64,000 nt of DNA from Echinarachnius parma. Taxonomy: Eukaryota > Echinodermata > Echinoidea > Clypeasteroida > Echinarachniidae. The first letter of the stretch is position 1, and each line of letters begins with the position of its first letter. Location: the NCBI GenBank assembly GCA_037951105.1, contig JBAMJV010008346.1:1-64000 (forward strand), read 5' to 3'. Both the position numbers and the translations under genes were made by a program. The notes beneath the pieces are model-generated. The model was not told where the DNA came from. It searched no databases and saw only the letters and a list, made by a program, of their open reading frames with translations. Shown one piece after another: positions 62,029 through 64,000 of this stretch.

Positions 62029-62032
62029 TTAA

Positions 62033-63779
62033 TCGATGAACTAATGCAATTATTATGGCGAAGAAAACATAAACACGATAATACATTTATGCGTTTTTCT
62101 TGATATTTTGGCCTGCATGCAGTTGTTACATAATGTTAATTGATAGTTTTTACACATTGAATTAGAATTTGGTATAAAAGAGGTTCCAAATGTGTGCCAA
62201 AATTGTAAATGACCTGCCCCATTTATTTCTGTTTCTTTCGCGACATGTGTTTGTTGTTTATTGCATTCAGACAAGTTAGACAGACTCAGGTATATTTACA
62301 CGTGATGTTTATGTCACACACCCCCAAGTCGTTTGTCACATTCATTTTCAGTTATTCCTATCATGTCTATCTTGGCACGGGATAATCATGATATAAATAG
62401 TTGTGAAGTATTCTTATTATTACGAGGAGGGGAGCCAGGGGGTTACACCCCCACCCCCCATACCAATATTCGGGGCACAAAAGCATATCAAATTAGGATC
62501 AATCACCTAAATGTCGGTCAAACTCATTTTATCATCCGTCAAAATCATCTAATAAGTAGACAACGTTCTAAGTTCTCGGGAAAAAATCATGTAATAATTA
62601 TTTAAGCAAAATTATCTGATTTTTAACGCAAACCTTTGAATGTTGTTGCTATCATCCCAAATTGGGGTCGAAATCGGAGTATATTTAGAGGTATTCGTAA
62701 GATGAAGAGGAAACGAAGATATTCGGGCATAAAAGAAATCCGCCCCCATGAGAACATTTGGCAATACGCCCATGGTCGTCCTCCTATACTTCGAACCCTA
62801 CACCTCTTGTCCGGATAAAGGGTAAATTAGAACCCGATTGAGGTATAAACGCCTCAGACGCCTATTATAAGATGAAACAAATCCCATGAGCATGATGAGA
62901 GGTAGACTATATAGATACCGATTGTCCTGTCCAGAAGATCTTCTGGAACGAAAATACTCGAACGGTAGTCTTTAAGAGTAGCGCACTTTTGAACCCTTGG
63001 TATTAGCAACCGATACTCATGTACCAAGCAGTTTAATCTAATCTCCAAACTCGAATTAATTCAGTTATCAGATAACGTATGTGATAAGGAATGATATTAA
63101 ACTGTCAAAAATAGTTTTCAAAAAATCTTCTCGACATTACCAAAATTTATATGGAATAGTTTTGTAATCGAGATATTGGTCAATCTTCCCGATTTGTTGG
63201 AACGGAAATTACAGCAGAACGTATCTTTTCGGACAAAATTTCGAAATACTAAGAAATTCACCAAAATATGATTTAAATTTCGGATATCACAATCATTCAT
63301 TCCATATTGGGAATGCGTTCGTATTTGATTTCCCCGAATCCATTTGATATATCGTACTATATTCATTAAAATTCCATCTTTCAAATTGCATATTCCGTTC
63401 TTTTGGTGAGATTTATTTCATTTTTTTTTGTATGTATGTCGATACGTTCGTTTTGAATTTCATACGGTGGTTATAAAACAGGATATAAGCCGCTTTGATA
63501 ACGCGACTTGAATCTAAATTGAAACATGATAGAACAATCGAAATACGATACAAATCAAATATAGGATTGTTCAATCTTCTTTGTTTGTTTAGCTATTATC
63601 ACAAAACTTTTTCGTTAAATAATAATGTCGAAAGCGAGACCATGGAGACGGGAGATATAGACAAAATTACACAGGTGCAATACATTTTATATTGTATTAT
63701 AATATTATCAGATTGCTTTTTTTCTTCTTTCTATTATTATGGTTGTATGCGTTTTATGACAAAGGAAATTGTGTTAATT
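62033..63779. other. No gene recognised
   Basis: AT-rich. 62500-62580 contains repeated AATCA(T/C)CTAA and GTCAAA phrases. No domain in the frames here. Confidence 0.5.
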
Positions 63780-63850
63780 CCCGATGGCCTTGATTGGCTC
63801 ATGGGCGCGCATGCGCGGAAGAAACTTTCTTGGTGGTTCGCTCGTTCCAA
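63780..63850 (+). promoter_or_regulatory. NRF1-type motif and inverted CCAAT at right edge
   Basis: ATTGG at 63793-63797 and GCGCATGCGC at 63807-63816, a perfect NRF1 palindrome, are followed by GAAACTTTCTTGG and GTTCCAAAAAGTTCC, resembling heat-shock half-sites. This mix is typical of housekeeping promoters. The gene would lie beyond the window, or on the minus strand where no clear exon is visible. Confidence 0.4.
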
Positions 63851-64000
63851 AAAGTTCCCAAACATGCTGCTTCAATCAAGAACATACTTCTCCCCACCCA
63901 ATTCGCTTCCTCGGCGTCATTTAATTTCATCTTTGTTTTCCTTTGAGGTTTATACCTGTCCGTTCCATCTATCAGTCGTATCAAATTCAGATATTTCTTT

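Overview
The window reads as nuclear DNA of an animal: AT-rich, dense in microsatellites, homopolymer G/C tracts and small terminal-inverted-repeat transposons, with one recognisable protein-coding exon. That exon (minus strand, 44383-44869) is the first coding exon of an engrailed-type homeobox gene. It carries an EH1 repression motif (FFIETILGPDFG) and the EH2 block (WPAWVYCTRYSDRPSSG), followed by a canonical splice donor at the position where engrailed genes are interrupted. The deuterostome-like EH1 and the repeat landscape suggest a marine invertebrate, most likely an ambulacrarian such as an echinoderm. That placement is inference and could be wrong at phylum level.

Layout. From 44382 down to 1 I found no homeodomain exon on the minus strand, so this 44 kb is probably the first engrailed intron, with exon 2 beyond the left edge. 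Within it lie retrotransposon 3' ends, a TTAA-bounded MITE family (7872-8301, 29204-29450, 31235-31614), a palindromic MITE with TTA duplications (32121-32719), a hairpin MITE (5751-6036), an 84-bp spacerless palindrome (25378-25461), several two-copy tandem duplications, and islands of CpG-rich unique sequence (1-560, 3048-3225, 11800-12214, 14740-14900, 15480-15650, 30970-31140, 33650-33870, 39160-39560) that are candidate regulatory or conserved non-coding elements.

From 44870 to about 45620 is the engrailed 5' flank: a long presumptive 5' UTR with upstream ATGs, a TATA-like box, an inverted CCAAT box and a CRE. A 195-bp GATA tetranucleotide array lies just upstream. From 46.9 to 62 kb the sequence is again mainly repeats: a 42-bp minisatellite with repeated TTACGTAA motifs, a second nearly identical copy of the TTAA MITE with a small TA-flanked hairpin MITE abutting it, a 924-bp TIR element, a piggyBac-like MITE (TTAA/CCCT...AGGG), a Tc1/mariner-like MITE with CAGTCAAAC ends, and another TTAA element. 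The right edge (63780-63850) has an NRF1-type motif and an inverted CCAAT box, possibly a promoter for a gene outside the window.

Apart from the engrailed exon, I consider none of the open frames longer than 60 codons a convincing protein-coding gene. Many begin at non-ATG codons or are translations of microsatellites. I found no tRNA, rRNA, CRISPR, operon or prokaryotic features, and no complete novel system.
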